Shown piece after piece: positions 15,828 to 25,119 of a DNA stretch of 64,000 bases. The DNA is from SKLM01 sp964542755 (GTDB taxonomy: Bacteria; Chloroflexota; Anaerolineae; B4-G1). Made by a program: the position numbers and the translations under genes. Each line of letters starts with the position of its first letter. The first letter of the stretch is position 1. Below the pieces are notes generated by a model, which was given only the letters and a program-made list of their open reading frames with translations, had not been told where the DNA came from and searched no databases. The stretch covers positions 86,576 through 150,575 of the forward strand of contig CAZIWL010000001.1 in assembly GCA_964542755.1 (NCBI GenBank), in the 5' to 3' direction.

Positions 15828-16684
15828 AGAAAATTCTGGTGCAACTCGACAACGACGAATCCGCGAGCGTCTTCGATACGGTAGCGGCCTACGATTCTGG
15901 CGTTGACAGTGTCCTCCAATATGCCAGTGTGGCACCGGAGGACGTGCAGAACCTGGTCTACGGGGCGATTTTCACTCGTGGACCGCAGGACTTGAAGAAT
16001 TCCGCCGTGTTCATCGGGGGATCGGATGTCGCGGTTGGAGAGAAGATGCTGAAGATCGCTCAAGATTCCTTCATCGGGCCTCTGAAGGTCTCGGTGATGC
16101 TCGATGCCAACGGCTGCAATACTACAGCCGCTGCAGCCGTCGCTAAGATGCTCTCGTCGGCAGACCTCTCGGGGGAAAAAGTGGTCGTTCTGGCGGGAAC
16201 GGGTCCCGTTGGGATACGGGCTGCAGCTCTCTTCGCCCAGGAGGGCGCGGAGGTTACACTGACGTCACGGGATCAAGCGCGAGCGGAGGAGGCTGCGGCT
16301 TCCGTCAGCGCCCGGTTTGATGTGAAGGTTGCGGGTGTGGCAGCTGCGGAAGAAGAGGACCTTCGTGCAGCCCTTGAGGGGGCACGCGGAGTACTCTCAG
16401 CCGGTGCCGCTGGTGTTACCCTGCTGCCGGAATCGGTCTGGATTGAGCACCCAACCCTTCAAGTGCTTGGCGACGTGAATGCGGTTCCACCCTTGGGCAT
16501 AGAAGGCATCAAAGTCCACTGGAAGGCCAAGGAGAAGCATGGCAAGATCATCTACGGTGCCATCGGTATAGGCGACTTCAAGATGAAGGTCCATCATGCC
16601 AGTGTTGCTCGCCTCTTCGAGCAGAACGACTTGGTCCTGGATGCCGAAGAGGTGTACGCGACAGCGAAAGAACTGTCGAGCTAG
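15824..16684 (+). CDS. mtdB: Methylene-tetrahydromethanopterin dehydrogenase (NAD(P)-dependent)
   Basis: A 286-residue MtdA/MtdB-family enzyme that oxidises methylene-H4MPT to methenyl-H4MPT. The N-terminus MKKILVQLDNDESASVFDTVAAYDSG and the Rossmann motif VVVLAGTGPVGIRAAALFAQEGAEVTLTSRD (about 121-151) are typical. DANGCNTTAAAAVAKM at about 90-105 is in the substrate region. The GTG start at 15824 overlaps the previous stop (GTGA), with GGGAGG 7 bases upstream. Use of NADP versus NAD cannot be decided from inspection. MtdA acts mainly with H4F, but the H4MPT neighbours favour MtdB. Confidence 0.88.
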   Translation: MKKILVQLDNDESASVFDTVAAYDSGVDSVLQYASVAPEDVQNLVYGAIFTRGPQDLKNSAVFIGGSDVAVGEKMLKIAQDSFIGPLKVSVMLDANGCNTTAAAAVAKMLSSADLSGEKVVVLAGTGPVGIRAAALFAQEGAEVTLTSRDQARAEEAAASVSARFDVKVAGVAAAEEEDLRAALEGARGVLSAGAAGVTLLPESVWIEHPTLQVLGDVNAVPPLGIEGIKVHWKAKEKHGKIIYGAIGIGDFKMKVHHASVARLFEQNDLVLDAEEVYATAKELSS

Positions 16685-17868
16685 TGCGCGTTCTCATCGT
16701 CGGCCTTAGCACTCGAGCGATCGCCCAGTCCGCGTACGAGGCCGGCCATGACATCGTGACGCTCGACTACTTTGGAGACAGCGACCAGCGAGCTCTCGTA
16801 GAGAACCACTCCCTGCTCCGCGACTACGATCTGGCATACGGCCCTGAAGCGTTGGTCCGGGTAGGCCGGGAGCTGGATGCTCAAGCCGTCGTCTACACCG
16901 CGGGCTTGGAGAATGATCCTTGGGCGGTTGCGGACCTGGCGGAGGGCCGAACACTTCTCGGAAACGAGCCCGATGTCCTCTGCCAGGTCCGCAACTGGGA
17001 TGTCCTACGGGGATTCTTCCGGGACGCAGGGATCGGCTTTGCAGAGACACTTCTGCCGGGCGAGGAAGGATTGGCAGAGCACTGTGAGCGCTGGGTTCGC
17101 AAGCCGGTTCGGAGCGGAGGCGGTCGCGACGTTGACTACTGGGACGGCAGCGCGCTAGCCTGTCATCAGATTCTGCAGGCCTACGTCGATGGCGTTCCGG
17201 CGTCAGCTGCCTTTGTCGCCGACGGCGAGGATAGCCTCGTTATCGGCGTGACCGAGCAGTTGATCGGGCGTGAGGAGCTGGGAGCCGCCGGTTTCGCCTG
17301 GTGCGGCAATATGGTACCCTTGGAGCTTGCAAAGGCTGACCGGGAGATTGTGTGGCACGACATCGCCACTGCCGTCTCGCGCTTGACGAAGCACTTCGGC
17401 CTACGGGGAGTGAACGGTGTGGACTTCGTCCTTCACCGGTGTGCTGATGGGCGTCCGCAGCCGGTTGTCGTGGAGGTTAACCCTCGCTACACGGCCTCGA
17501 TGGAGCTTTTCGAATCGGCGTACGACGAGAGCATTTTCTCTCTCCACGTTGAGGCTGTGAAGGGTCATCTGCCAACCAGCCAGGATCAAGCACGCTGGAA
17601 ACGGACGGATGGTTACCTCGGCAAGGCAATCGTCTTCGCAAAGCGGCCCGTGACCATGCCCGACACCGGGGGCTGGTTTGGCCTGGGCAGGCACGACGTG
17701 CCGCATACTGGGGAGCGGATAGAGGCCGGACATCCCGTATGCACGGTGTTCGCGCGGGGTGACGGACGTCGTGGTTGTTGGAGCGGTCTCCTGGAGGCGG
17801 CTGAAAGTGTACGTCGCGAAATTGGAGACCAGATTGGAGGAGTGACTTGGACGCAACGTTCAAGCTAG
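16684..17868 (+). CDS. ATP-grasp family ligase of the H4MPT/methanofuran gene set
   Basis: A 394-residue ATP-grasp protein. The N-terminal MRVLIVGLSTRAIAQSAYEAGHDIVTLDYFGD is a pre-ATP-grasp Rossmann-like domain. WVRKPVRSGGGRDVDYW (about 137-153) is the nucleotide-binding lysine/glycine loop, and VVVEVNPRYTASMELFE (about 261-277) holds the metal-binding Glu/Asn pair. Homologues occur among the H4MPT-linked genes of methylotrophs and are thought to act in cofactor synthesis. The GTG start shares one base with the mtdB stop. The amine and acid substrates cannot be read from the sequence. The next gene starts inside its 3' end. Confidence 0.75.
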   Translation: MRVLIVGLSTRAIAQSAYEAGHDIVTLDYFGDSDQRALVENHSLLRDYDLAYGPEALVRVGRELDAQAVVYTAGLENDPWAVADLAEGRTLLGNEPDVLCQVRNWDVLRGFFRDAGIGFAETLLPGEEGLAEHCERWVRKPVRSGGGRDVDYWDGSALACHQILQAYVDGVPASAAFVADGEDSLVIGVTEQLIGREELGAAGFAWCGNMVPLELAKADREIVWHDIATAVSRLTKHFGLRGVNGVDFVLHRCADGRPQPVVVEVNPRYTASMELFESAYDESIFSLHVEAVKGHLPTSQDQARWKRTDGYLGKAIVFAKRPVTMPDTGGWFGLGRHDVPHTGERIEAGHPVCTVFARGDGRRGCWSGLLEAAESVRREIGDQIGGVTWTQRSS

Positions 17869-18209
17869 TAACTGGGCGAACGCGCAGCCAGGCTGATGGG
17901 CTGCACAAAGGCAAGGGCACCGAAGCCTATCGACAGGCGACGGAACGCGTGGAGATGAATCAGGGCGACATGGGTGCCTTGGGCCTCAACGAGGGGTCTA
18001 CCGTGCATCTACGGACGGATGCTGGGAGCGTCGATGTGATGGTTTACCAGGGCGAGCTCCCGTCCGGTCTCCTGTTCATGCCGCTGGGTCCTGCGGCAAA
18101 CCGTCTCATCGGCGTCGAGACGGACGCCACGGGCACCCCCCGCTACAAGGATCTTCCTGTCATCGTAGAGCGGTCGGTCCGGGAAGGAGAAGCGGCAAGC
18201 GATGGCTAA
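17847..18209 (+). CDS. fwdD: Formylmethanofuran dehydrogenase subunit D
   Basis: A 120-residue protein matching the molybdopterin-dinucleotide-binding domain that forms FwdD (FKLVTGRTRSQADGLHKGKGTEAYRQATERVEMNQGDMGALGLNEGSTV). In FwdBD this small beta-barrel closes the pterin cofactor site. The start is TTG at 17847, chosen because GGAGG lies 6 bases upstream and TFKLVTGRT is the family N-terminus. It overlaps the preceding ligase by 22 bases and the next gene by 8, implying translational coupling with fwdB. Confidence 0.85.
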   Translation: MDATFKLVTGRTRSQADGLHKGKGTEAYRQATERVEMNQGDMGALGLNEGSTVHLRTDAGSVDVMVYQGELPSGLLFMPLGPAANRLIGVETDATGTPRYKDLPVIVERSVREGEAASDG

Positions 18210-19476
18210 GGTAGTGGAGAACGCCGTCTGCACGTTCTGCGGTTGTCTATGTGACGACATCACTGTGGAGGTCGAGGGCAACGCCGTAAGCCAGGTCCGT
18301 CGCACGTGCGCCAATGGCCGAGGCGTCTTCATGCACTACGACCCTGCGCCCCGACAGCCAACTGTCCGCGGCGAGGAGGTCACCTGGGGCGAGGCAGTCG
18401 AGGAGGCGGCGACAATCCTCTCGGAGGCCCATAGTCCCCTGATCTATGGGCTCAGTTCGACGGCTAGCGAAGCCCAGCGGAAGTGCGTTGCGCTGGCCGA
18501 CTACCTGGGCGCCGTGATCGACACAACGTCTTCGGTCTGTCACGGCCCTACCGGACTGGCGATGCAGGCCGTGGGTGAACCCACTTGCACCCTGGGCGAG
18601 GTGCGGAACCGCGCAGACCTGCTCGTCTTCTGGGGCTGCAATCCGGCGGCCGCCCACATGCGCCACTTCAACCGGTACTCGGTTACCGCCCGCGGGCGAC
18701 TTACACCGAACGGGAAGAGGGACCGGACGACCGTGGTGGTCGATGTCCGCCCGACGGCCAGCACGCGGATAGCCGATCAGTTCCTCCAAGTTGAGCTTGG
18801 AAGTGACTTTGAGGTGCTGACTACCCTGTTGGCCTTCGTCCAGGGCAAGGGGGACAGGCTCACGGCGGAGGAGGTCGGTGGAGTGCCCATGGCGGAGCTG
18901 GAAGCACTGGCCGAGCACATGATGAGCTGCCGGTTCGGGGTGGCCTTCATGGGTATGGGGTTGACCCACACCCCGGGCCAGGACTTGACCGTGAGCGAGT
19001 TGTTCAAGCTGGTTGCAGCCCTGAACGACCACACCCGATTCTCCGTGATTCCGATGCGCGGACATGGCAATGTCGCCGGTGCGGACCAGGTGATGAGCTG
19101 GCAGTGCGGTTATCCGTTTGCGGTCAATTTCGCCCGAGGGTATCCGGTTTATGGGCCCGGGGAGTTCACGGCGGTCGACGTGCTCGCCCGCCAGGAGGCG
19201 GACGCCGCTTTGATTCTGGCCTCTGATCCCGTTGCCCATTTCCCACGCAGGGCGGCTGATGAATTGGGGAAGATACCGGTCGTGGTCCTAGACCCGATGC
19301 CGAGTCTGACGACTGAGATAGCCTCGGTTGTCTTCCCCACGGCGTGCTACGGGGTAGAGGCGAAGGGTACGGCCTACCGCATGGACGGCGTACCCATTCA
19401 GCTACGGGCGGTGCTGCCGACCACCCGTCCGACCGATGAGGAGATCCTGGATCAGATTACTGAGGCGGTGAGATGA
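18202..19476 (+). CDS. fwdB: Formylmethanofuran dehydrogenase subunit B (tungsten/molybdenum)
   Basis: A 424-residue molybdopterin oxidoreductase subunit. C10, C13, C17 and C36 (CTFCGCLC, then RRTC) fit the 4Fe-4S site, with an extra Cys at 15. C113 in TSSVCHGPTG is the expected active-site ligand to tungsten or molybdenum, read as Cys rather than selenocysteine. VFWGCNPAAAHMRHFNRYS and VVVDVRPTASTRIADQ are cofactor-binding segments. With FwdD it reduces CO2 to formate or oxidises formate. FhcB of aerobic methylotrophs has lost the cluster and active-site residues, so retention here points to a redox-active enzyme. The polyferredoxin subunits (FwdF/G) are absent from this window. Confidence 0.9.
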   Translation: MAKVVENAVCTFCGCLCDDITVEVEGNAVSQVRRTCANGRGVFMHYDPAPRQPTVRGEEVTWGEAVEEAATILSEAHSPLIYGLSSTASEAQRKCVALADYLGAVIDTTSSVCHGPTGLAMQAVGEPTCTLGEVRNRADLLVFWGCNPAAAHMRHFNRYSVTARGRLTPNGKRDRTTVVVDVRPTASTRIADQFLQVELGSDFEVLTTLLAFVQGKGDRLTAEEVGGVPMAELEALAEHMMSCRFGVAFMGMGLTHTPGQDLTVSELFKLVAALNDHTRFSVIPMRGHGNVAGADQVMSWQCGYPFAVNFARGYPVYGPGEFTAVDVLARQEADAALILASDPVAHFPRRAADELGKIPVVVLDPMPSLTTEIASVVFPTACYGVEAKGTAYRMDGVPIQLRAVLPTTRPTDEEILDQITEAVR

Positions 19477-21113
19477 TGTTGGGGATTTTGAACGGGCGCG
19501 TTTACGATCCGATCCACGAGGTTGATGGGGAGGTGCAGGATGTGTGGATGGACGACGGGAAAATCGTCCCTCCCCCCGCAACCGAGGAGGCGAGACGCCA
19601 GGCCAGGACCATCGACGCTACAGGCCTCGTCGTTATGGCCGGAGGCGTGGACGTTCACAGCCACATCGCGGGCGCCAAGGTCAATGCCGGCCGAAAGTTC
19701 CGGCCGGAGGACCACCGCGACCACGTCCGCGCGCGCACCCCTCTGACGCGCTCTGGCGCGGGCTACACCACACCGACCACGGCGATGATGGGCTACCTCT
19801 ACGCCGAGATGGGTTACACGACCGTGATGGAGGCCGCGACGGCCCCACTGGTGGCGCGTCACACTCATGAGGAGCTGGAGGACATACCGATTCTGGACAC
19901 CGGGGCCTATATCACCATGGGCAACAATCACTTCATCATGGAGTCCATACGCCGCGGGGAACGGGAGAAGGCTAGGGACTACGTGGCATGGCTGTTGCGG
20001 GCGACGAAGGGATATGCGATCAAGATCGTCAATCCCGGCGGTGTCGAGAACTGGAAGTGGCGCGGCAACGTCAAGGAACTGGACGACGAGGTGATTGGTT
20101 TCGAGGTCACCCCGCGTCAGATTCTGGAGACGCTCGCCTGGGTCAACGATGAGCTAGGCCTGCCGCACGTCCCGCATATCCACGGCCTCAATCTGGGGCA
20201 GGGTGGCAACGCCCGCACGACGGTCGAGACGATCAGGGCCCTCGACGGGCGCCCGTGCCACTTCTGCCATCTGCAGTTTTTGAGCTATGAGGGAGAACCC
20301 GATACGTTGCCCCGCTCGGGGGCGGTACAGGTGGCTCAAGCGGTCAACGAGCATAGGAACGTTACGATCGACGTGGGACAGGTCGTCTTTGGTTCTGCCA
20401 CCACAATGACGTCCGACGGCCCTCTCCAGTACCATCTCCACCGGCTCACGGGGGACAAGTGGCTCAACGATGATGTGGAGGCCGAGACCGGCGGTGGCCT
20501 CGTGCCAATGGAGTACGCGCCGAGGAACGCCGCCAACGCAACCCAGTGGGCCACAGGCCTGGAGTTGTTCCTGCTCATTGATGATCCCTGGCGGGTCTTC
20601 CTGACCACCGATCATCCCAACGCCGGTCCTTTCTTCCGTTATCCTTACGTCATCAAGCTGCTCATGGATCGTCAGGCACGCGCAGAAGCTTTCGAAGAGA
20701 TCAGCCCCAGGGTCCGGAAGCGCTCGACTCTCGGGCAGCTGGAGCGAGAGTATTCGCTCTATGAGATCGCCATCATTACTCGGGCTGGTACTGCGCGCGC
20801 CCTGGGTCTGGACAACAAGGGGCACCTGGGCGTCGGTGCGGACGCTGATGTGGCTGTCTATGTCGACTTGGATGATCGGGAGGAGATGTTTGCGTCGCCG
20901 CGGTACGTGATCAAGGATGGGGAGATCGTCGTCCAGGATGGCAAGGTGGTGCGCGAGCAGCAGGGCCGAACCCTCTACGTTGAGCCTGCGTACGATCGCG
21001 GCATAGAGAAAGAGCTGCGGGATTACTTCCGGGACTACTACACCATCCAGTTCGATAACTACCCGGTGTCACCTGACTATGTGCCCCGCGGGGAGGTCGT
21101 CGCGTGTCGCTAG
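19473..21113 (+). CDS. fwdA: Formylmethanofuran dehydrogenase subunit A (binuclear metallohydrolase)
   Basis: A 546-residue amidohydrolase-fold subunit that interconverts formate plus methanofuran with formylmethanofuran. The binuclear metal site is visible: H62 and H64 (VHSHIAG), K184 (YAIKIVNPGG, the expected carboxylated lysine), H235 and H237 (HIHGLN), and D380 (TTDHPNAGPF). Length and motifs match archaeal FwdA/FmdA and bacterial FhcA. The ATG at 19473 overlaps the fwdB stop (ATGATG). All ligands are intact, so the subunit should be active. Confidence 0.93.
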   Translation: MMLGILNGRVYDPIHEVDGEVQDVWMDDGKIVPPPATEEARRQARTIDATGLVVMAGGVDVHSHIAGAKVNAGRKFRPEDHRDHVRARTPLTRSGAGYTTPTTAMMGYLYAEMGYTTVMEAATAPLVARHTHEELEDIPILDTGAYITMGNNHFIMESIRRGEREKARDYVAWLLRATKGYAIKIVNPGGVENWKWRGNVKELDDEVIGFEVTPRQILETLAWVNDELGLPHVPHIHGLNLGQGGNARTTVETIRALDGRPCHFCHLQFLSYEGEPDTLPRSGAVQVAQAVNEHRNVTIDVGQVVFGSATTMTSDGPLQYHLHRLTGDKWLNDDVEAETGGGLVPMEYAPRNAANATQWATGLELFLLIDDPWRVFLTTDHPNAGPFFRYPYVIKLLMDRQARAEAFEEISPRVRKRSTLGQLEREYSLYEIAIITRAGTARALGLDNKGHLGVGADADVAVYVDLDDREEMFASPRYVIKDGEIVVQDGKVVREQQGRTLYVEPAYDRGIEKELRDYFRDYYTIQFDNYPVSPDYVPRGEVVACR

Positions 21114-21182
21114 ATAACCAGGGGGTCGCGAGTGTGCTGGTGAGCACGGATGCGAGGGCCGGCGGTTTCCGGCCGAGGCGTC

Positions 21183-22520
21183 GTGGCTGATTACCTCTTC
21201 GTCACAGGCAAGCTGGCCGCCGACGCGCTCCGGGATACGTTGGAGGGAATGGAGCCGGGATTCGACTATCGGATCGAGGAGCTTCCCCTCTCCGTGGCAG
21301 CCCTGATGCACGCCGGCTGGATCGCCCGGCACCTGGATGGAGCCCGTGGGTGCGACAAGGTCATGCTCAGCGGCTGGGTGCAGGGCGACCTTGCGGTGAT
21401 CGAGGAGAAGGTCGGCGTCCCGGTGATCCTGGGCCCCAAGGACCTCAAGGATATTCCCGTTTTCTTCGGCGGCGAGCGCGTGCTTCCAGGGTACGGCGAA
21501 TATGATGTGCAGATCCTGGCCGAGATCGTCGAGGCCTACCAGATGTCGTGGGAGGATGTCCTGGCCCGGGCCGAGTACTTCCGGGACAGCGGCGCGGATG
21601 TCATCGACCTGGGCTGCCCGGTGGGGATGGATGAGGGATTCCCCGGTGTGGGCGGGGTCGTCCGTCAGCTGAAGGCGCACGGTTTCACGGTCAGTCTGGA
21701 CACCTTTCACCACGAGACCATCCGCCGCGCTGATGAGGCCGGGCTTGATATGCTCCTCAGCGTGAATAGCACAAACATGCATCTGGTGCCGGAGCTGGAC
21801 TGCCGAGTGGTCGTCATACCGGATTTCGACCAGGGTTTGGAATCGCTCGAGCGCAATATTGCCCAGCTTGAGGCTTGGGGCGTATCCTATATCATCGATC
21901 CCATCGTCAATCCCATCAATTTCGGCTTTGCCGAGTGCTTGCAGCGGTTCTACGAGACACGTCGACGCCACCCGGATGCCGAGATGCTAATGGGGGTGGC
22001 GAATCTCGTGGAGCTGACCGACGCCGACAGCACGGGCGTCAACGCTGTCATGGCTGGTTTTGTCCAGGAGCTGGGTATCGACTACGTCCTGATGACCGAG
22101 GTGATCAGCTGGGCGCGGGGCGCCGTCCGCGAGTTCGACCTGGCGCGGAAGCTGATGCATTACGCCGCCCGGAACAACGTGCTGCCCAAGCACGTGGACG
22201 ATGGCCTGATCACGGTCAAGGACCCGCCCTATGAGCCCTATACGGAGCCCGAGCTCCGGGTCATGCAGAAGCGGGTGCGCGACAAGAACCTCCGAATCTT
22301 CGTGACCGAGGACGCCATATGCATTTTCGACCGCTCCCGATTCGTTCAGGGCACCGATCCGCAGGCACTCTTCGACCAACTGGAGATTCGGGACGGAGGG
22401 CACGGTTTCTACGTCGGCCGTGAACTCGAGCGGGCGGCCCTGGCGCTCCGACTTGGCAAGAAGTACACCCAGGAGATGCCCCTACGGTGGGGCTACCTCT
22501 CCGACGGCTGGGGTGAATGA
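21183..22520 (+). CDS. Dihydropteroate-synthase-like protein (archaeal MJ0107-like, DUF6513 type)
   Basis: About 445 residues. The C-terminal two thirds is a TIM barrel related to dihydropteroate synthase (FRDSGADVIDLGCPVG, then VSLDTFHHETIRRADEAGLDMLLSVN). The N-terminal segment (YLFVTGKLAADALRDTLEGM) is characteristic of the DHPS-related proteins found beside H4MPT genes in archaea and methylotrophs. It may couple the pterin and aryl units of H4MPT; this is a family-level expectation, not shown here. I chose GTG 21183 because the product then begins VADYLFVTGK; ATG 21150 is the alternative. Its ATGA stop overlaps the next start. Confidence 0.82.
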   Translation: MADYLFVTGKLAADALRDTLEGMEPGFDYRIEELPLSVAALMHAGWIARHLDGARGCDKVMLSGWVQGDLAVIEEKVGVPVILGPKDLKDIPVFFGGERVLPGYGEYDVQILAEIVEAYQMSWEDVLARAEYFRDSGADVIDLGCPVGMDEGFPGVGGVVRQLKAHGFTVSLDTFHHETIRRADEAGLDMLLSVNSTNMHLVPELDCRVVVIPDFDQGLESLERNIAQLEAWGVSYIIDPIVNPINFGFAECLQRFYETRRRHPDAEMLMGVANLVELTDADSTGVNAVMAGFVQELGIDYVLMTEVISWARGAVREFDLARKLMHYAARNNVLPKHVDDGLITVKDPPYEPYTEPELRVMQKRVRDKNLRIFVTEDAICIFDRSRFVQGTDPQALFDQLEIRDGGHGFYVGRELERAALALRLGKKYTQEMPLRWGYLSDGWGE

Positions 22521-23080
22521 TCATCGAGACCTTGTTCGCAACGTTTAGCGACGCGGGAGAGCCCAACTTCGCACCAATGGGTGTGGTGTGGGGAGAGGAC
22601 GAGGTGACCGTGCGGCCCTTTCGCGATACTACCACGTACCGAAACCTCGTCAGCACCTCGTGCGGCGTGGCGAATCTCACCGACGATGTCCTGCTCTTTG
22701 CCCAAGCCGCGCTCGAGGACGTCGAGCCTCCCTGGCGTCCCGCTTCTCACGTCAGAGGCGCCGTGCTCCGCAGTGCATGCGCGTGGAGAGAGCTGGAGGT
22801 CATCGATGAGAGAGGCCAGGGCACGCGGGCAGACATCAGATGCCGTGTCGTGGGGCGAGGGAACCAGCGCGAGTTCGTGGGTTTCAGTCGAGCGCGGAGC
22901 GCCGTGATCGAGGCAGCCATCCTCGCTACTAGACTCCATCTGTACCCACGGAAGGACGTTGAAGGGGCCCTCGAGCGGTATGATGATGTCGTAGCCAAGA
23001 CTGGCGGGGAACGAGAACACGAGGCTATGCGGTATCTGCAGAGTTACGTGACAAGGTGGTACGGTGAGAATAAGGATTGA
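22517..23080 (+). CDS. DUF447 family protein
   Basis: A 187-residue protein of the DUF447 type (IIETLFATFSDAGEPNFAPMGVVW, then LVSTSCGVANLTDDVLLFAQAAL), a split-barrel flavin-binding-like fold common in methanogens and H4MPT-containing bacteria. It starts at ATG 22517, overlapping the previous stop, and its own 3' end overlaps the next gene by 17 bases. The family belongs to the conserved H4MPT-linked set; the reaction is not known to me. No membrane segment is present. Confidence 0.8.
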   Translation: MIIETLFATFSDAGEPNFAPMGVVWGEDEVTVRPFRDTTTYRNLVSTSCGVANLTDDVLLFAQAALEDVEPPWRPASHVRGAVLRSACAWRELEVIDERGQGTRADIRCRVVGRGNQREFVGFSRARSAVIEAAILATRLHLYPRKDVEGALERYDDVVAKTGGEREHEAMRYLQSYVTRWYGENKD

Positions 23081-24032
23081 GACTGCAGCCCGTCTACACA
23101 TGGGCTTCTTGGACATGCACGGGGGCCTTGGGCGCCGTTTCGGTAGCCTGGGTGTGGGGCTGGAAAAGCCTCGACTAGTCCTCGAGGCAGCACCTGCGCC
23201 AGAGTTGACCTGTGAGGGACCCGGCGCCGAAGCCGCTCTAGAGTTCGCAGAGTGCTACTGCCAGGCTTTCTTGTCCTGTGGAGGTGAAGTACCTGTCAAA
23301 GCGCACATACGAATCGTGGAGATGATTCCTCGCCACGTCGGCCTTGGGTCGGGCACGCAGTTGGCGCTGGCCGTGGGAACTGCCCTGGCCCGGCTCGGCG
23401 GCATCGAAGCCGGGGTGAGCAACCTTGCCCTGGCGATGGGTCGTGGACGCCGCTCCCGCGTGGGGATCGGTTCCTTTGAGGCTGGCGGCTTCATGGTGGA
23501 TGGGGGAAGGCGTGTGGGCGAAGAGGCGCTTCCGCCCATCCTCCTGCGCCGCGCTTTGCCCCGTGATTGGCGCTTCGTCGTTGTCACGCCGGAGGTGGAA
23601 CCCGGCCTATGCGGTGAGCACGAGGATCAGGCCTTCGATGAGTTGGCTCGACCCTCTGAGGAGCGCGCCGGTCGGATCGCCCGTCTCCTGGTGATGAGTA
23701 TGCTCCCCGCACTGGTCGAGAACGACATTGAAAGCTTCGGGGCTGCCCTGACGGATATCCAGCGGCTGGTCGGGGATAGCTTCTCGCCTGTTCAAGGCGG
23801 CCGCTACGCGAATCGGGTGTCGGGTAGACTCATAGATGATCTCCTCGCACTGGGGGCTGTGGGGGCCGGTCAGAGCTCCTGGGGCCCAACGGTCTATGGC
23901 CTGGTGCGCGGAGAGAACGCGGCACGCACTCTGAAGCAGGAGTTGGAGAGGGGGTCGGACGGGAAGCAGTTGACGATCCATATTAGCGGGGCCTCTGAAC
24001 GCGGAGCGCGCGTGACCGAGCTTCTGCGCTGA
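23064..24032 (+). CDS. Beta-ribofuranosylaminobenzene 5'-phosphate synthase
   Basis: A 322-residue GHMP-superfamily protein. The start RIRIETAARLHMGFLDMHGGLGRRFGSLGVGLE is diagnostic of beta-RFAP synthase, and RHVGLGSGTQLALAVGTALAR (about 91-112) is the phosphate-binding loop. It condenses phosphoribosyl pyrophosphate with a hydroxy- or aminobenzoate to make the first committed intermediate of methanopterin, releasing CO2 and PPi. Its presence shows the organism builds its own methanopterin-type cofactor. The GTG start at 23064 lies inside the end of the DUF447 gene. Confidence 0.92.
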   Translation: MRIRIETAARLHMGFLDMHGGLGRRFGSLGVGLEKPRLVLEAAPAPELTCEGPGAEAALEFAECYCQAFLSCGGEVPVKAHIRIVEMIPRHVGLGSGTQLALAVGTALARLGGIEAGVSNLALAMGRGRRSRVGIGSFEAGGFMVDGGRRVGEEALPPILLRRALPRDWRFVVVTPEVEPGLCGEHEDQAFDELARPSEERAGRIARLLVMSMLPALVENDIESFGAALTDIQRLVGDSFSPVQGGRYANRVSGRLIDDLLALGAVGAGQSSWGPTVYGLVRGENAARTLKQELERGSDGKQLTIHISGASERGARVTELLR

Positions 24033-24110
24033 TAGTACTCATCGTGTATGGTGTGCCCGTCGAGTTCAATGGGCAAAGAGGCCGTAGACTGGGATTGGAG
24101 ATGGAGTAGG

Positions 24111-25004
24111 ATGTACGTGAACGACGTCGAGATCATAGATACTTTTGCCGAGGCCTTCGACATGTGGGGGGCTCGACTCATCGTCACGGCGGCCAACGAG
24201 AAGTGGGCGCGGATCGCTGGCGAGAATGCCACCGGATTCGCCACGTCCGTCATCGCCTGTGGCGCCGAGGCCGGCATCGAGCGGTCGGTCCCGGCGGCGG
24301 AGACTCCAGATGGTCGGCCCGGAGTGAGTCTTCTCGTCTTCACGATGGGACCGAAGGGTATGAAGAAGCAGCTGATGGGACGGGTAGGTCAGTCCATCAT
24401 GACCTGCGCGACAACAGCCTGTTTCGATGGGCTGGAGGATGGTCAGAAGACGGTGGAGGTCGGCGGCGACCTGCGCTACTTTGGAGACGGGTATCAGATC
24501 AGCAAGCTCCTCGAGGGGCGTCGGCTGTGGCGCATCCCCGTCATGGAGGGTGAGTTTGTCGTCGACGAGAGCTTCAATATCCAGCAGAGCGTCGGGGGCG
24601 GCAACTTCCTCATCCTAGGCGAGAACCCAGCGGTTACACTGGAAGCGGCCGAGGCAGCTGTGGAGGCTATCGCGGATATCCCTGGTGTCGTGATGCCCTT
24701 CCCGGGTGGCATCGTGCGCAGCGGGAGCAAGACGACGTCGAAGTACTCGTTCCTGCGCGCCTCCACCAACAGCCCCTACTGCCCTGTGCTCCGCGGGCAG
24801 GTGGAAACTGCCCTCCCGGAGGGCGTCAACTCGGTGTTGGAGATTGTGATCGACGGACTGAGCGAGCGGGACATTGCGCGGGCGACTGCTGTGGGCATCC
24901 GGGCCGCGTGCCGGCCCGGGGTCAGTCGCATCACGGCTGGGAACTACGGCGGCACTTTGGGCCGCTACCAGTTCCATCTACACGACGTTCTCAACCGCTG
25001 GTAG
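24111..25004 (+). CDS. ftr: Formylmethanofuran:tetrahydromethanopterin formyltransferase
   Basis: A 297-residue protein matching Ftr/FhcD, which moves the formyl group between methanofuran and H4MPT. Its N-terminal VNDVEIIDTFAEAFDMWGARLIVTA and the segment PYCPVLRGQVETALPEGVNSVLEIVIDGL near 220-250 are conserved family features. ATG 24111 is chosen over an in-frame upstream extension to 24048 because GGAG precedes it and MYVNDVEIIDT is the family start. A 78-base gap separates it from the previous gene. Confidence 0.93.
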   Translation: MYVNDVEIIDTFAEAFDMWGARLIVTAANEKWARIAGENATGFATSVIACGAEAGIERSVPAAETPDGRPGVSLLVFTMGPKGMKKQLMGRVGQSIMTCATTACFDGLEDGQKTVEVGGDLRYFGDGYQISKLLEGRRLWRIPVMEGEFVVDESFNIQQSVGGGNFLILGENPAVTLEAAEAAVEAIADIPGVVMPFPGGIVRSGSKTTSKYSFLRASTNSPYCPVLRGQVETALPEGVNSVLEIVIDGLSERDIARATAVGIRAACRPGVSRITAGNYGGTLGRYQFHLHDVLNRW

Positions 25005-25119
25005 ATGGGCGGTCGATTCTGGGCCCGTTGCCCCGGGCAGACCGCGATTCAGGTTTCGTCCGCCCTCTCTAGTCCGGGGGCGCTGGCACGGGCCGTCGTG
25101 AGCAGCAAGGAGAGCAGCT

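Noticed and set aside
18202..19476. Possible selenocysteine in FwdB, given a nearby selB
   Set aside because: The active-site codon at 18538-18540 is TGT (Cys), and no in-frame TGA interrupts the gene.
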